Part shown: piece after piece, positions 18,574 to 26,202 of the stretch
How positions within the stretch are numbered: position 1 is the first letter of the stretch
Layout of the letters: every line of letters begins with the position of its first letter
Origin: Acaudatibacter sp035532115
Lineage (GTDB): Bacteria; Pseudomonadota; Alphaproteobacteria; Caulobacterales; Caulobacteraceae
Direction: 5' to 3'
Assembly: GCA_035532115.1 (NCBI GenBank)
Contig: DATKRO010000070.1
Coordinates: 1 to 64,000 of the forward strand
Length of the DNA: 64,000 bases
Translations under genes and position numbers: made by a program
Notes under the pieces: generated by a model
Databases searched by the model: none
Told to the model about the DNA's origin: nothing
What the model saw: only the letters and a program-made list of their open reading frames with translations

Positions 18574-20101
18574 AGCCGTACGGGCCCTCGTAGGTCTTGC
18601 CGGCCGTGGCCTGCGGCGGGTGGTGGAAGGTCTTGTTGAGGCGGCCGAGCAGCAGCGTCTCGGCGTCGCTGGCCAGGCGCAGGCCGTCGATCGGCGTCTG
18701 CAGGTTCGAGGGGCTGGTGGGCGAGACGATGTAGGGCGTGACGATGATCACCAGCTCGGTCTGACCGGCCTGGAAATCGCGCGAGCGGAACAGCGAGCCC
18801 AGGATCGGCACGTCCTTGATGCCCGGGATGGAGTCGAGGTTCTGGGCGCTGGTGTCCTGCAAGAGGCCGGCGATCATCAGGGCGCCGCCGGACGGAAGCT
18901 CCACGGTGGTCTCGGCGCGCCTGACCGTCAGCGACGGAATCACCAGCGTCGGGCTGCCCGGACCGTTGGAGACGTTGAACGAGCCCTGGTTGCTCAGTTC
19001 GGAGACCTCGGTGGCGAGCTTCAGCGAGATGCGGCCGCCCGAGAGCACCACCGGCGTGAAGCCGAGGGCGACGCCGAACGGCTTGAAGGTGACCGAAACC
19101 TGGCCGTTGGTGGCTTCGCCGGTGGGAACCGGGAACTCGCCGCCGACCAGGAACTTGGCCGCCTCGCCCGAGACGGTGGTGAGGTTGGGTTCGGCCAGGG
19201 TCCTCACCAGGCCGACGCGCTCGAACGCCTGGATGTTGCCGCTGGCCTTGTTGATCCCCTGCGATCCGGAGGTGGTCTGGGTCGTGGCGATCGCGCAGGT
19301 GTGGCAGACCTGCGGCAGATCGTAGGCGTTGGTGCGCGGATCGAAGGCCATCACCTCGGGCTGCTGGGTGGTGTCGCGCGCCAGCCCGCCGGCGAGGCCG
19401 CCCAGCAGCGCTCCGTTGATGCCGTAGGTCGAGGCCGTGCCGATGATGAACTGCGACAGGCCGGCCTGGCCGATCACGGCCGACCAGTTGAAGCCCAGCT
19501 GCTTGATGATCGAGCGCTGCATCTCGACGACGCGCACCTTGAGCATCACCTGGTCCTTGCCGGCGATGCTGAGCATGTTCAGCACCTCGTCGGGCTTGGC
19601 GACGGTGGCGCGGGCGATCTCGACGGCCTTGTCGGCGTCCGAGGCGTTCCTGACCCGCCCGGTCAGGATGACGCTCTCATTGATGGCATCCACCTTGACC
19701 TGGGCGTCGGGGAGCACCCGGTTGATGGTGTCGGCAAGGGCCGAGGTGCTCGCATCGACGCGAACGCTCAAGGTCAGGATGCGCCGTCCGGCGGCGTCGA
19801 AGAACACCGCGTCGGTGACGCCCGGCCTCACCCCGATCACGAAGATGCGCCGGGGGGTGCGCAGCACCGCCTGGGCCACCTGGGGATTGCTCACCAGCAC
19901 GTCGCGGGCGTCGACGGGCAGCTCCACCACCGCCGAGCGCCCCTGCGGCAGGGCCAGCGACTGCGCCGCAGCGCCGGCCCCGAGGTCCACCCTCACCACC
20001 GTGGCGCTGTCCGGGCCGGCGCGGCCGACGCCCGGCGCGATCAGGCAGGCGCCGGCGATCAGGGCGCCCAGCACCGCGAGGAGCCTCGATGCGGAGTTCA
20101 T
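18560..20101 (-). CDS. cpaC: Tad pilus secretin CpaC (RcpA)
   Basis: A 513-residue secretin subunit forming the outer-membrane pore for the Flp pilus. Signal peptide at the N-terminus; pilus N-domain (RSAVVELPVDARDVLVSNPQ), a BON-like segment (VILTGRVRNASDADKAVEIA), then the secretin core (LVRTLAEPNLTTVSGEAAKF, VGGEFPVPTGE, LPSGGALMIAGLLQD, ILGSLFRSRDFQAGQTELVI). It overlaps cpaB by ATGA. Confidence 0.95.
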   Translation of the reverse strand: MNSASRLLAVLGALIAGACLIAPGVGRAGPDSATVVRVDLGAGAAAQSLALPQGRSAVVELPVDARDVLVSNPQVAQAVLRTPRRIFVIGVRPGVTDAVFFDAAGRRILTLSVRVDASTSALADTINRVLPDAQVKVDAINESVILTGRVRNASDADKAVEIARATVAKPDEVLNMLSIAGKDQVMLKVRVVEMQRSIIKQLGFNWSAVIGQAGLSQFIIGTASTYGINGALLGGLAGGLARDTTQQPEVMAFDPRTNAYDLPQVCHTCAIATTQTTSGSQGINKASGNIQAFERVGLVRTLAEPNLTTVSGEAAKFLVGGEFPVPTGEATNGQVSVTFKPFGVALGFTPVVLSGGRISLKLATEVSELSNQGSFNVSNGPGSPTLVIPSLTVRRAETTVELPSGGALMIAGLLQDTSAQNLDSIPGIKDVPILGSLFRSRDFQAGQTELVIIVTPYIVSPTSPSNLQTPIDGLRLASDAETLLLGRLNKTFHHPPQATAGKTYEGPYGYVVE

Positions 20102-20973
20102 CGCGCCGTCACCGTTTCGGCGGCCGCGCCGCCCTTGAAGACGCGGATCGCGCCGGCCGGGCCGGACCCCAGTCCGTGCGGGCCGCCGCCGATGTCGGCG
20201 TAGGAGCGCAGCGCCATCACCAGATTGCCTTGCGCCTTGGCCCGGGCGAGCGAATCGGCGCTGGCGGCGGGCACTTCCAGCGTCAGCGTCGCGCCGATCA
20301 GGCTCGTGCCGCCCTTGACCGCATTGGTGTGCTGGTCGACGGCGAGCACCTGCACGTTGGAGAGCACCGTCTCGGTGATCATGCCGCCCTGACCCGACTT
20401 GGAGGTGTCGGGGTGGGTGGCGAGGACGTCGATGCGGTCGCCGGGTTCGATGAACCCGCCCGCGCCGCTGTCCACCGAGACCGGCAGGCTCATGGCCCGC
20501 ATGCCGGGCGGCAGGCGGACGGCCATGTAGCCGCTGTCGCCGCCGCGAACGATCTTCGCCGCGGTGATCGGCTCGCCGGCATAGATCGGATCGCGGACGA
20601 TCGCGCCCACCATCGCCTGCAGCTTCGGTCCGCCGGCGGTGGCGATGTCGGTGAGCTTGCCGCCGATTCGGCTGATCGCCGCGGCCGCGCCCGCGGATTG
20701 GGGTTCGAGCGTCTGGCCATCGCTGATGTAGGCGCCGTTCAGGTTGGCGAGCGGCCAGGGCTGCCAGGCCATGTCGTCGGTGGAGAGGCGATCGCCGACC
20801 GCCAGGTCGGTGCGCGCGGTCAGGACCCGCGTCATCGGCTGCGCCGGCAGGCTGGCGAGGTGCTCGACCGGCGCCGGCGTCCGCGGCCCGGCCGCCATGT
20901 TGCGCACTACCAGCGCCAGGGCGATGGCGGCGACTCCGGCGACCAGGATGATGGCGATTCGGGCCGGATTCAT
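20098..20973 (-). CDS. cpaB: Flp pilus assembly protein CpaB (RcpC)
   Basis: A 291-residue periplasmic protein with an N-terminal membrane anchor (IAIILVAGVAAIALALVV) and an SAF/RcpC domain (VLTARTDLAVGDRLSTDDMA, FIEPGDRIDVLATHP). It supports secretin assembly or pilin modification in Tad systems. Start codon preceded by a 109-bp gap from cpaA; its stop overlaps the cpaC start. Confidence 0.93.
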   Translation of the reverse strand: MNPARIAIILVAGVAAIALALVVRNMAAGPRTPAPVEHLASLPAQPMTRVLTARTDLAVGDRLSTDDMAWQPWPLANLNGAYISDGQTLEPQSAGAAAAISRIGGKLTDIATAGGPKLQAMVGAIVRDPIYAGEPITAAKIVRGGDSGYMAVRLPPGMRAMSLPVSVDSGAGGFIEPGDRIDVLATHPDTSKSGQGGMITETVLSNVQVLAVDQHTNAVKGGTSLIGATLTLEVPAASADSLARAKAQGNLVMALRSYADIGGGPHGLGSGPAGAIRVFKGGAAAETVTAR

Positions 20974-21082
20974 CTGGGGCTCCGCCTCCCGGGCGGCCGA
21001 CTGGGGTTCGAGGCGGCGCGCGTCACGCGAGGCGAGATTGGCGGGGCCGTGGTTAACGCCCGCCTAAGGTGCGACACCGGCG

Positions 21083-21589
21083 TCAGGCGAGCGGATGCAC
21101 GGCGAAGGCCGCCAGGGCGCCGAGCGCGATGGCGACGCCGTAGGGCGCCGATTCGCCGGGGGTCGCGAGGCGCCGGGTCCAGGCCGGACCGGCCTCGGCG
21201 ATGGGACGCAGCCAGGCCGTGCGCAACGCCAGCAGGCCGAGCGCCAGGACGCCGCCGGCGAGGCCGGTGAAGAGGGCGAAGGGCGCAAGGCCCTTCAGGC
21301 CCAGCCACAGCGAGGCGGCGGCCATCAGCTTGGCGTCGCCGCCGCCCACCCAGCCGAGCGCGAACATCGCCGCGGCCAGGGCGAACACCGCGATCGCCAG
21401 CGCCACGTCGAGGCCGATCTCGGCGAGCGGCGCCCGGGCGACGAGCGCGGCGGGCGCGAAGGCGAGCACCAGGGCCGCCGATATCCAGTTGGGAATGGTG
21501 AAGGTGGTCAGATCCTTCAGCGCCGCCACGATGACGAGGGCCGCGAAGGGCGCGGCGGGCGCGAGCGTGTCGAGGAGCTGTGGCGTCAT
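21083..21589 (-). CDS. cpaA: Prepilin peptidase CpaA (TadV)
   Basis: A 168-residue A24-family integral membrane aspartyl peptidase that cleaves the leader of Flp pilins and TadE-type pseudopilins. Both catalytic aspartates are visible: one in AALKDLTTFTIPN and one in the GxGD motif GWVGGGDAKLMAA. Several hydrophobic segments. It lacks the N-methylation domain, as usual for the short CpaA type. It follows the pilin genes after 57 bp. Confidence 0.92.
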   Translation of the reverse strand: MTPQLLDTLAPAAPFAALVIVAALKDLTTFTIPNWISAALVLAFAPAALVARAPLAEIGLDVALAIAVFALAAAMFALGWVGGGDAKLMAAASLWLGLKGLAPFALFTGLAGGVLALGLLALRTAWLRPIAEAGPAWTRRLATPGESAPYGVAIALGALAAFAVHPLA

Positions 21590-21646
21590 CGGCCGAGCAT
21601 CGCCCGGCGGGATGAAGCAAAGGTTTCCCGAAGGCGGCCCGCCTTC

Positions 21647-21817
21647 TCAGCGGCTGCCGATGGCGTTGGCGGCGGTGGTCAGCTGGGTGTTGAGGCTGGT
21701 TCCAACGGCGGTGACCGCGCCGATGATGACGACGGCGATGAGGGCGACGATCAGGCCGTACTCGATCGCCGTGGCGCCTGAGCGGTCGGCGATCAGTCCT
21801 AAGACGAGCTTGCGCAT
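21647..21817 (-). CDS. Second Flp-family pilin
   Basis: A 56-residue Flp prepilin: short basic leader, processing site region DRSGATAIEYGLIVALIAVV, the conserved Glu five residues after the cleavage Gly, and a hydrophobic helix. About two thirds identical to the pilin at 21958-22128, so a tandem duplicate. It differs in the leader (ADRSG versus KDESG) and the tail (TTAANAIGSR). AGGAG lies about 9 bases before the ATG. It sits after the terminator of the first pilin gene, so it is probably transcribed less or with cpaA. Confidence 0.92.
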   Translation of the reverse strand: MRKLVLGLIADRSGATAIEYGLIVALIAVVIIGAVTAVGTSLNTQLTTAANAIGSR

Positions 21818-21896
21818 CGATGGCTCTCCTGGATTTCAGTGCAACGGGCGGCGGCCAGAATGGCGCGGGGCGCTTAAGGACGGGCTAAGGAACAGG

Positions 21897-21934
21897 GTAA
21901 AAGCGAAAGGGCCGCGGCTTGCGCCGCGGCCCTT
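21897..21934 (-). terminator. Rho-independent terminator after pilA
   Basis: On the minus strand a perfect 12-bp stem AAGGGCCGCGGC / GCCGCGGCCCTT with a 4-base loop (21907-21934), followed by TCGCTTTTA. It lies 24 bp after the pilA stop codon and before the second pilin, separating the major pilin transcript from the cpa operon. Confidence 0.9.
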
Positions 21935-21957
21935 CCACCTTGCCGAGACTGTCGACC

Positions 21958-22128
21958 TTAACGGCCGGCAATGGCGGCGCCGGCGGCCGAAAACTTGGTG
22001 TTGAGGTTGGTGCCGAGCGCGGTCACGGCGCTGATGATCACCACGGCGATCAGGGCGACGATGAGGCCGTACTCGATGGCGGTGGCGCCGGATTCGTCCT
22101 TGACGAGACGCGTAACGAACTTGGACAT
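21958..22128 (-). CDS. pilA: Major Flp pilin PilA
   Basis: A 56-residue Flp/Fap prepilin. Short leader MSKFVTRLVKDESG, cleavage before ATAIEYGL by CpaA, mature helix GLIVALIAVVIISAVTAL, C-terminal SAAGAAIAGR. The start is the ATG behind GGAG; a longer upstream reading has no leader features. First gene of the pilus locus, with a long AT-rich upstream region containing two CtrA-like sites and its own terminator downstream, both expected of a strongly, cell-cycle-regulated pilin gene. Confidence 0.95.
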   Translation of the reverse strand: MSKFVTRLVKDESGATAIEYGLIVALIAVVIISAVTALGTNLNTKFSAAGAAIAGR

Positions 22129-22219
22129 TGCTTGATCTCCTTCAAAGCAAGCAGGCGATGGATCAAGCCGTGCCGGCCTGCTCGCCCCCATTTGACGAGC
22201 CCAGTTTCGCGCCTCTCGC

Positions 22220-22235
22220 TTAATCTCTAGTAAAC
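22220..22235. promoter_or_regulatory. CtrA-like site 1 upstream of pilA
   Basis: TTAA-N7-TAAAC, one mismatch from the CtrA consensus TTAA-N7-TTAAC, 92-107 bp upstream of the pilA start codon in an AT-rich stretch that is exceptional in this GC-rich window. pilA is a known CtrA target in Caulobacter crescentus. Confidence 0.55.
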
Positions 22236-22282
22236 ATCGAAGTATATCCGAAAAAAAATCTGTGGTTTACCCTTGTTCACGA

Positions 22283-22298
22283 TTAAGGTTTCTTTACC
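22283..22298. promoter_or_regulatory. CtrA-like site 2 between pilA and the divergent hydroxylase gene
   Basis: TTAA-N7-TTACC, one mismatch from the CtrA consensus. Together with site 1 it is the only TTAA-N7-TTAAC-like sequence noticed in the window. It could serve pilA or the divergent gene at 22408. Confidence 0.55.
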
Positions 22299-22370
22299 AC
22301 GGTCGTCAAACGCCGCCGCCTGATGAACAGCGGCCACGATACCAAGAGCTGACGCTCCGCGATCCTTTTA

Positions 22371-22383
22371 CGCTAAATTAGCG
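22371..22383. promoter_or_regulatory. Small palindrome CGCTAA-A-TTAGCG before the hydroxylase gene
   Basis: A perfect 6-bp inverted repeat with one central base, 25-37 bp upstream of the ATG at 22408, in the position expected for a repressor operator or promoter-overlapping site. Regulator unknown. Confidence 0.35.
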
Positions 22384-22407
22384 GCCGCCGGCCCTGAATG
22401 GCCCGCC

Positions 22408-23229
22408 ATGCCCAGCGCGTTCCTGATGATCGCCGTCGCCTTCGTCGCCTATGGGGCGATGGCGCGGCTCTGGGCCTGCAATCCCGACCAGCGGGCCTTC
22501 TTCACGCGCGACCTCGCCGACGACATCCTCTACTGGGCGCTCACGGCGCTGGTGTTCGCCGGGACGAGCCAGGCCATGGTGAAGCTGGCTCTGGGCGTGC
22601 TCGCCCCGTGGCATGTGCTCGCGGCGCTGGCGCAGGTTCACGCCGGCGAGGCTCCCGTGGCGCACTGGCCGCTCGCCATCCAGATCGTCGCGGTGCTGCT
22701 GGTGTTCGACCTCATCCAGTATTGGGCGCACCGCGCCTTCCACGCCGGCGCGCTCTGGCCGTTCCACGCCATCCATCACAGCGCCATCGACGTCGGCTGG
22801 AGCACCGGCTTCCGTTTCCACCCGGTCAACTACGTCCTCTACGTCGCCGCGGTCACGGCGCTGATCCGGCTGATGGGCTTTTCCGATCGGGTGTTCCTCG
22901 CCATCGCGCCGTTCAACTTCGTCATGAGCACCCTGGTGCACGCCAATCTCGACTGGAGCTTCGGGCCGCTGCGCTATGTGCTGGCGAGCCCGGTGTTCCA
23001 CCGCTGGCATCATGTGCGCGATCCGGCGGTGCAGGGCCGCAACTTCGCCCCGACCTTCCCGGTGCTCGATCTCATCTTCGGCACCTTCCACATGCCCAGG
23101 GGCGAAACCCCGCGCGACTACGGCGCCGACGGCGTGCCGACCCATTTCCTGGCGCAGCTCGCTTATCCCTTCGTCGCCCTGGCGCGCCGCTGGGCCCCGG
23201 TCCGCAAGCCCGCCGGCGAGATGGCTTAG
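22408..23229 (+). CDS. Sterol desaturase / fatty acid hydroxylase family protein
   Basis: A 273-residue integral membrane di-iron oxidase-like protein. The histidine boxes are visible: YWAHRAFHAG, FHAIHHSAID and, near the C-terminus, FHRWHHVRDP. Several hydrophobic segments flank them. Family members hydroxylate or desaturate lipids and sterol-like molecules in membranes; the substrate cannot be told. The stop codon TAG is directly followed by the GTG of the next gene, so the two are one transcript. Confidence 0.87.
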   Translation: MPSAFLMIAVAFVAYGAMARLWACNPDQRAFFTRDLADDILYWALTALVFAGTSQAMVKLALGVLAPWHVLAALAQVHAGEAPVAHWPLAIQIVAVLLVFDLIQYWAHRAFHAGALWPFHAIHHSAIDVGWSTGFRFHPVNYVLYVAAVTALIRLMGFSDRVFLAIAPFNFVMSTLVHANLDWSFGPLRYVLASPVFHRWHHVRDPAVQGRNFAPTFPVLDLIFGTFHMPRGETPRDYGADGVPTHFLAQLAYPFVALARRWAPVRKPAGEMA

Positions 23230-24369
23230 GTGTCGCCCGAGGCCGCCACCCAGGCCTGGCTCGCGCGTCTGCCGGCCGGCGAGCGCGCCGCCGCCGCCGC
23301 GCATACCGACTGGCGCCTCGCCGGCTTTTGCCTGGCGGGCGTTCTCGCCATCGCGGTCTCGCTCGCGGTGCTGAGGAGCGATCTGCTCGGACGCCTGCGC
23401 CGGGCGATCGAACGCGAAGGCCCGCGGCCGCTGCTGGCGAGCGCGGCCCTGGCGGCGGCGTTCGGACTGGCGCTGTTCACGGCGCTGGCGCTGCTGGACG
23501 GCGTCTGCGGCTGGCGGGGGGACCATATCCTCGGGCGCGCCGGGGCGCTGGGCGGCCATCTCGCCAGGGCATTGTCCGGCGTGCCCGCGGGCGTCGCCGC
23601 CTTGATCGTGATCGCGCCCGCCGCCCAGTGGCTGATGCGCCGCAGGCCGAGGACCTGGCCCCTCATCGCCGGCCCCGTCGCGATGCTGGGCCTGCTTGCG
23701 GTGGGCTGGCTTCCCTACGCCCTGGCGTCCGATCGCGGCCTGCCGCCGCTGGCGCCCGGGCCGCTGCGCACCGCGCTCGCCGGCCTCGTCGCCGACGCGC
23801 ACATACCGGCCCGCCAGATCCACGTGACCACCGACCCGGCGATGGACGTCGATGTCACCGGCGCCTTCGGCCACGCCAACGTCGTCGTGGGTCCGCGCAT
23901 GATCCACGCGCCGCCGGCCGAGGCCGCCGCCTTCGCGGGGCATCTGATGGGCCACTACGTCCATGGCGACATCTTCTCGATCTGGCTCCTCCTGGGCGCG
24001 CTCGTCTTCGCCGGCTTCATCGCGGCCAACCTCGCGTTCCGGCCGCTCGCCTCGGTCCTGGGCTGCGGCCGGCTGAAGGGTCCGGGCGATCCGGAAGCGC
24101 TGCCGATCCTGGCGCTGATCGCCATCGTCTGCCTGGGGGCGGGCGGGCTCGCCCTCGACGGCTTCATCCGCGAGATCAACGTCGGCGCCGACGCCTTCTC
24201 GCTGGCGCACGCCCGCGCGCCGGACGGCCTTGCGGCGGTGCTCGAGCGCCAGTGGAACCACGAGAGCGTCGATCCCTCGCCGCTGGAGGCCGCGCTCTTC
24301 TACCCGCACCCGCCGCTCGAGGCGCGGCTGCTGCACGCCATGCGCTGGAAGGCGGCGCACGGCGGCTGA
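23230..24369 (+). CDS. M48 (Ste24)-like membrane protein lacking the protease zinc motif
   Basis: A 379-residue multi-spanning protein with Ste24/M48-like layout: N-terminal membrane segments, then a C-terminal soluble part. The segment GHLMGHYVHGDIF aligns with the M48 motif (HExxH...HGDIF) but the catalytic Glu is Leu. The later segment NVGADAFSLAHA aligns with the third zinc ligand region (EFQADAF) with Glu replaced by Asn, and FYPHPPLEARLLHAM matches the typical HPPLxxRI end. So the fold is conserved but protease activity is probably lost. The start is GTG, immediately after the upstream stop. The last 61 bp are repeated at the end of the next gene. Confidence 0.72.
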   Translation: MSPEAATQAWLARLPAGERAAAAAHTDWRLAGFCLAGVLAIAVSLAVLRSDLLGRLRRAIEREGPRPLLASAALAAAFGLALFTALALLDGVCGWRGDHILGRAGALGGHLARALSGVPAGVAALIVIAPAAQWLMRRRPRTWPLIAGPVAMLGLLAVGWLPYALASDRGLPPLAPGPLRTALAGLVADAHIPARQIHVTTDPAMDVDVTGAFGHANVVVGPRMIHAPPAEAAAFAGHLMGHYVHGDIFSIWLLLGALVFAGFIAANLAFRPLASVLGCGRLKGPGDPEALPILALIAIVCLGAGGLALDGFIREINVGADAFSLAHARAPDGLAAVLERQWNHESVDPSPLEAALFYPHPPLEARLLHAMRWKAAHGG

Positions 24370-24371
24370 AG
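24311..24371 (+). repeat. 61-bp direct repeat, left copy
   Basis: The last codons and stop of the M48-like gene. It is identical to 25568-25628, 1257 bp away (an exact multiple of three), which forms the last codons of the GT87 gene. Confidence 0.95.
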
Positions 24372-24480
24372 CCGCTTGATGGTGAGCCACTGGGCTTCGT
24401 CCGAAGAGTACGGGGCAAAGACATTCTTAGCCGACGATCGTCGATAAGGGCCCGGCAATCTGGCGAGAGGGGAGCGGTCC

Positions 24481-25626
24481 GTGGACACAGCCGCCGTTTG
24501 GCAAGTCCCGCAGGCGCGCGAGCCCGCCGGCGTCATCGGCTCTGCCGGGCCGGAGTCGCGCCCGACGAGCGTGGCGGCGCTTCGTGGCACGCAGCGTCTC
24601 CGATTCGCGGTCGTGCTCGTGGCTCTCGCCTTCGGGGCCTTCGCCGCCGTCCACGCCCCGCTCAAGGCGGCGGACTTCTACGTCTTCTGGGCTGCAGCGC
24701 GCCATGCGGCCAATGCCTACGACCCGCGCGTCATCGCCGCCCTCGAGGCGGCGCACCACGTGCAGGGCGCGTGGCCCTTCGTCTATCCGCCGACCTTCCT
24801 GCTCTTCGTCCGACCGTTCGCGCTTCTGCCGCTGCAGCTTGCCTATCCGATCTGGACTGGCCTATCGGCCGCCCTGTTCACCTACGCGGCCTCCCACCTC
24901 GTCAGACCCGCTTTGACGCTGGCCCTTCTCGTCACCCCGCCCGTGGTGCTTGCGATCGCACCTGGGCAGACTTCCTTGGTCGTCGGCGCGGCCATGATCG
25001 GCGGCTGCCTGATGCGAGGGACGCGGCCGGCCACAGCGGGCGCCCTCCTCGCCATCGCGGCCGCGATCAAGCCGCAGGCGATGATCCTCGCCCCCATCGT
25101 TCTGTGGGGAGATTGGCGGACGCTCCGCTGGGCCGGCGCAGTGGGTGCGGGGTTGGCGGTTGCGAGCCTCTGCTTTGGACCTGGGCTCTGGCTTGAATGG
25201 CCGCGCGCGTTGGAAGGATTCGCGGCCGTGGTTCCGACGACCGATCGCATCAATCCGTCGGCTCTGACATCGTCCCCACTGTGGAGCGCAGCGCTCGGTG
25301 TGCTCGGCGTCTGCTTGGCCCTCAAATGGCGCAATCTGACAGGCCTGATAGCCGGCGCCCTCTGCCTGACACCGTACGCCCATGAGTACGATCTCGCGCC
25401 GCTTGCCCCCGTCGCGCTCGTCTGGATTGTGGATTTGCGCCGCTCCGGCATCGGATTGGCGTGCGCCGGGGCGGCCCTTCTCGGCGGGTTGGTGGGCAGC
25501 CCCGTCGCGGCCCTTGCGTTCGTGGCCGCGCTCGCGCTTTTCATGTCGCGCCGGCGTCTGATCCCCTCGCCGCTCGAGGCGCGGCTGCTGCACGCCATGC
25601 GCTGGAAGGCGGCGCACGGCGGCTGA
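24481..25626 (+). CDS. GT87-type (DUF2029) membrane glycosyltransferase-like protein
   Basis: A 381-residue hydrophobic protein with about ten membrane segments and the DUF2029 features: ADFYVFWAAARHAANAYDPR (acidic first loop), WPFVYPPTFLLFVRPFALLP and AAAIKPQAMILAP. GT87 enzymes are polyprenyl-phosphate-mannose-dependent mannosyltransferases in the cell envelope. GTG start behind GGGGAG. The C-terminal residues LEARLLHAMRWKAAHGG are not family sequence: they are the duplicated end of the upstream M48-like gene, fused in frame. Codon third positions look less GC-rich than the neighbours, suggesting transfer. The two flanking repeats imply insertion by recombination. Confidence 0.75.
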   Translation: MDTAAVWQVPQAREPAGVIGSAGPESRPTSVAALRGTQRLRFAVVLVALAFGAFAAVHAPLKAADFYVFWAAARHAANAYDPRVIAALEAAHHVQGAWPFVYPPTFLLFVRPFALLPLQLAYPIWTGLSAALFTYAASHLVRPALTLALLVTPPVVLAIAPGQTSLVVGAAMIGGCLMRGTRPATAGALLAIAAAIKPQAMILAPIVLWGDWRTLRWAGAVGAGLAVASLCFGPGLWLEWPRALEGFAAVVPTTDRINPSALTSSPLWSAALGVLGVCLALKWRNLTGLIAGALCLTPYAHEYDLAPLAPVALVWIVDLRRSGIGLACAGAALLGGLVGSPVAALAFVAALALFMSRRRLIPSPLEARLLHAMRWKAAHGG

Positions 25627-25628
25627 AG
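25568..25628 (+). repeat. 61-bp direct repeat, right copy
   Basis: Identical to 24311-24371. It supplies the C-terminus and stop of the GT87-type gene. Confidence 0.95.
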
Positions 25629-25676
25629 GGCGCCCGTGTTCAGCCTTTGTTGAGCAATCGGGGCGAGCCTCGGGCC

Positions 25677-26147
25677 ATGCGCGCCACCGCCCTCGCCACC
25701 GCCCTCGCCATCGCCCTCGCCATCGCCCTCGCACCGGCCGCGGCGTTCGCCGCCAGCCTCGGCGTTCCGCTCGACCAGTCGATCCGCCTCGCCCTGCCGG
25801 CGCCGGCGGCCGACGTGATCGTCGGCAATCCGGCCATCGCCGAGGTCCAGATCGCCGACCAGCGCCATGTGGTGGTGACCGGCAAGGCCGGCGGCGTCAC
25901 CAATCTCATCATCACCGATGTGGCCGGCCGGACCATCTTCAATCGCCAGCTCGTCGTCAGCGGCTCTTCGGCGGACCACGTCTCGCTGATCAACGGCGCC
26001 CAGGTGGTGAGCTACGCCTGCGCGCCCGGCTGTGCTCCCGTGGGCGGCGCCCAGCAAGGCGCGGCGGATGCCGCGGGGCCGGCGTTCCCGATGAGCGCGC
26101 CCGCCGCCAATACCGGGGCGCCGGCCGCGTCGCCAGGGATGCCTTAA
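25677..26147 (+). CDS. Free-standing CpaC N-domain-like secreted pilus protein
   Basis: A 156-residue protein with a signal peptide built from 12-bp tandem repeats (LATALAIALAIALA) and the pilus N-domain that begins CpaC secretins: LGVPLDQSIRLALPAPAADV, VGNPAIAEVQIADQRHVVVT and GGVTNLIITDVAGRTIFNRQ. A low-complexity Ala/Pro tail with two cysteines follows (SYACAPGCAPVGG). No secretin core is present. It lies in front of two TadE-like genes on the strand opposite to the cpa operon, where Caulobacter also carries accessory cpa genes. Probably a periplasmic partner of the secretin. Confidence 0.75.
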   Translation: MRATALATALAIALAIALAPAAAFAASLGVPLDQSIRLALPAPAADVIVGNPAIAEVQIADQRHVVVTGKAGGVTNLIITDVAGRTIFNRQLVVSGSSADHVSLINGAQVVSYACAPGCAPVGGAQQGAADAAGPAFPMSAPAANTGAPAASPGMP

Positions 26148-26202
26148 GCCGCGATTAGGACGCCGGACCTAAGCTGCGGTCGTGCTTTGAAGGGATCGGC
26201 CG

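Noticed and set aside
22378..24390. A 670-codon frame on the minus strand
   Set aside because: Antisense of the M48-like gene and hydroxylase, rich in Arg/His/Gln repeats with no domain pattern.
22398..25196. An open frame of 932 codons on the plus strand
   Set aside because: Arg/Ala/Gly-rich shadow of the hydroxylase, M48-like and GT87 genes in another frame; those three have clear motifs and ribosome binding sites.
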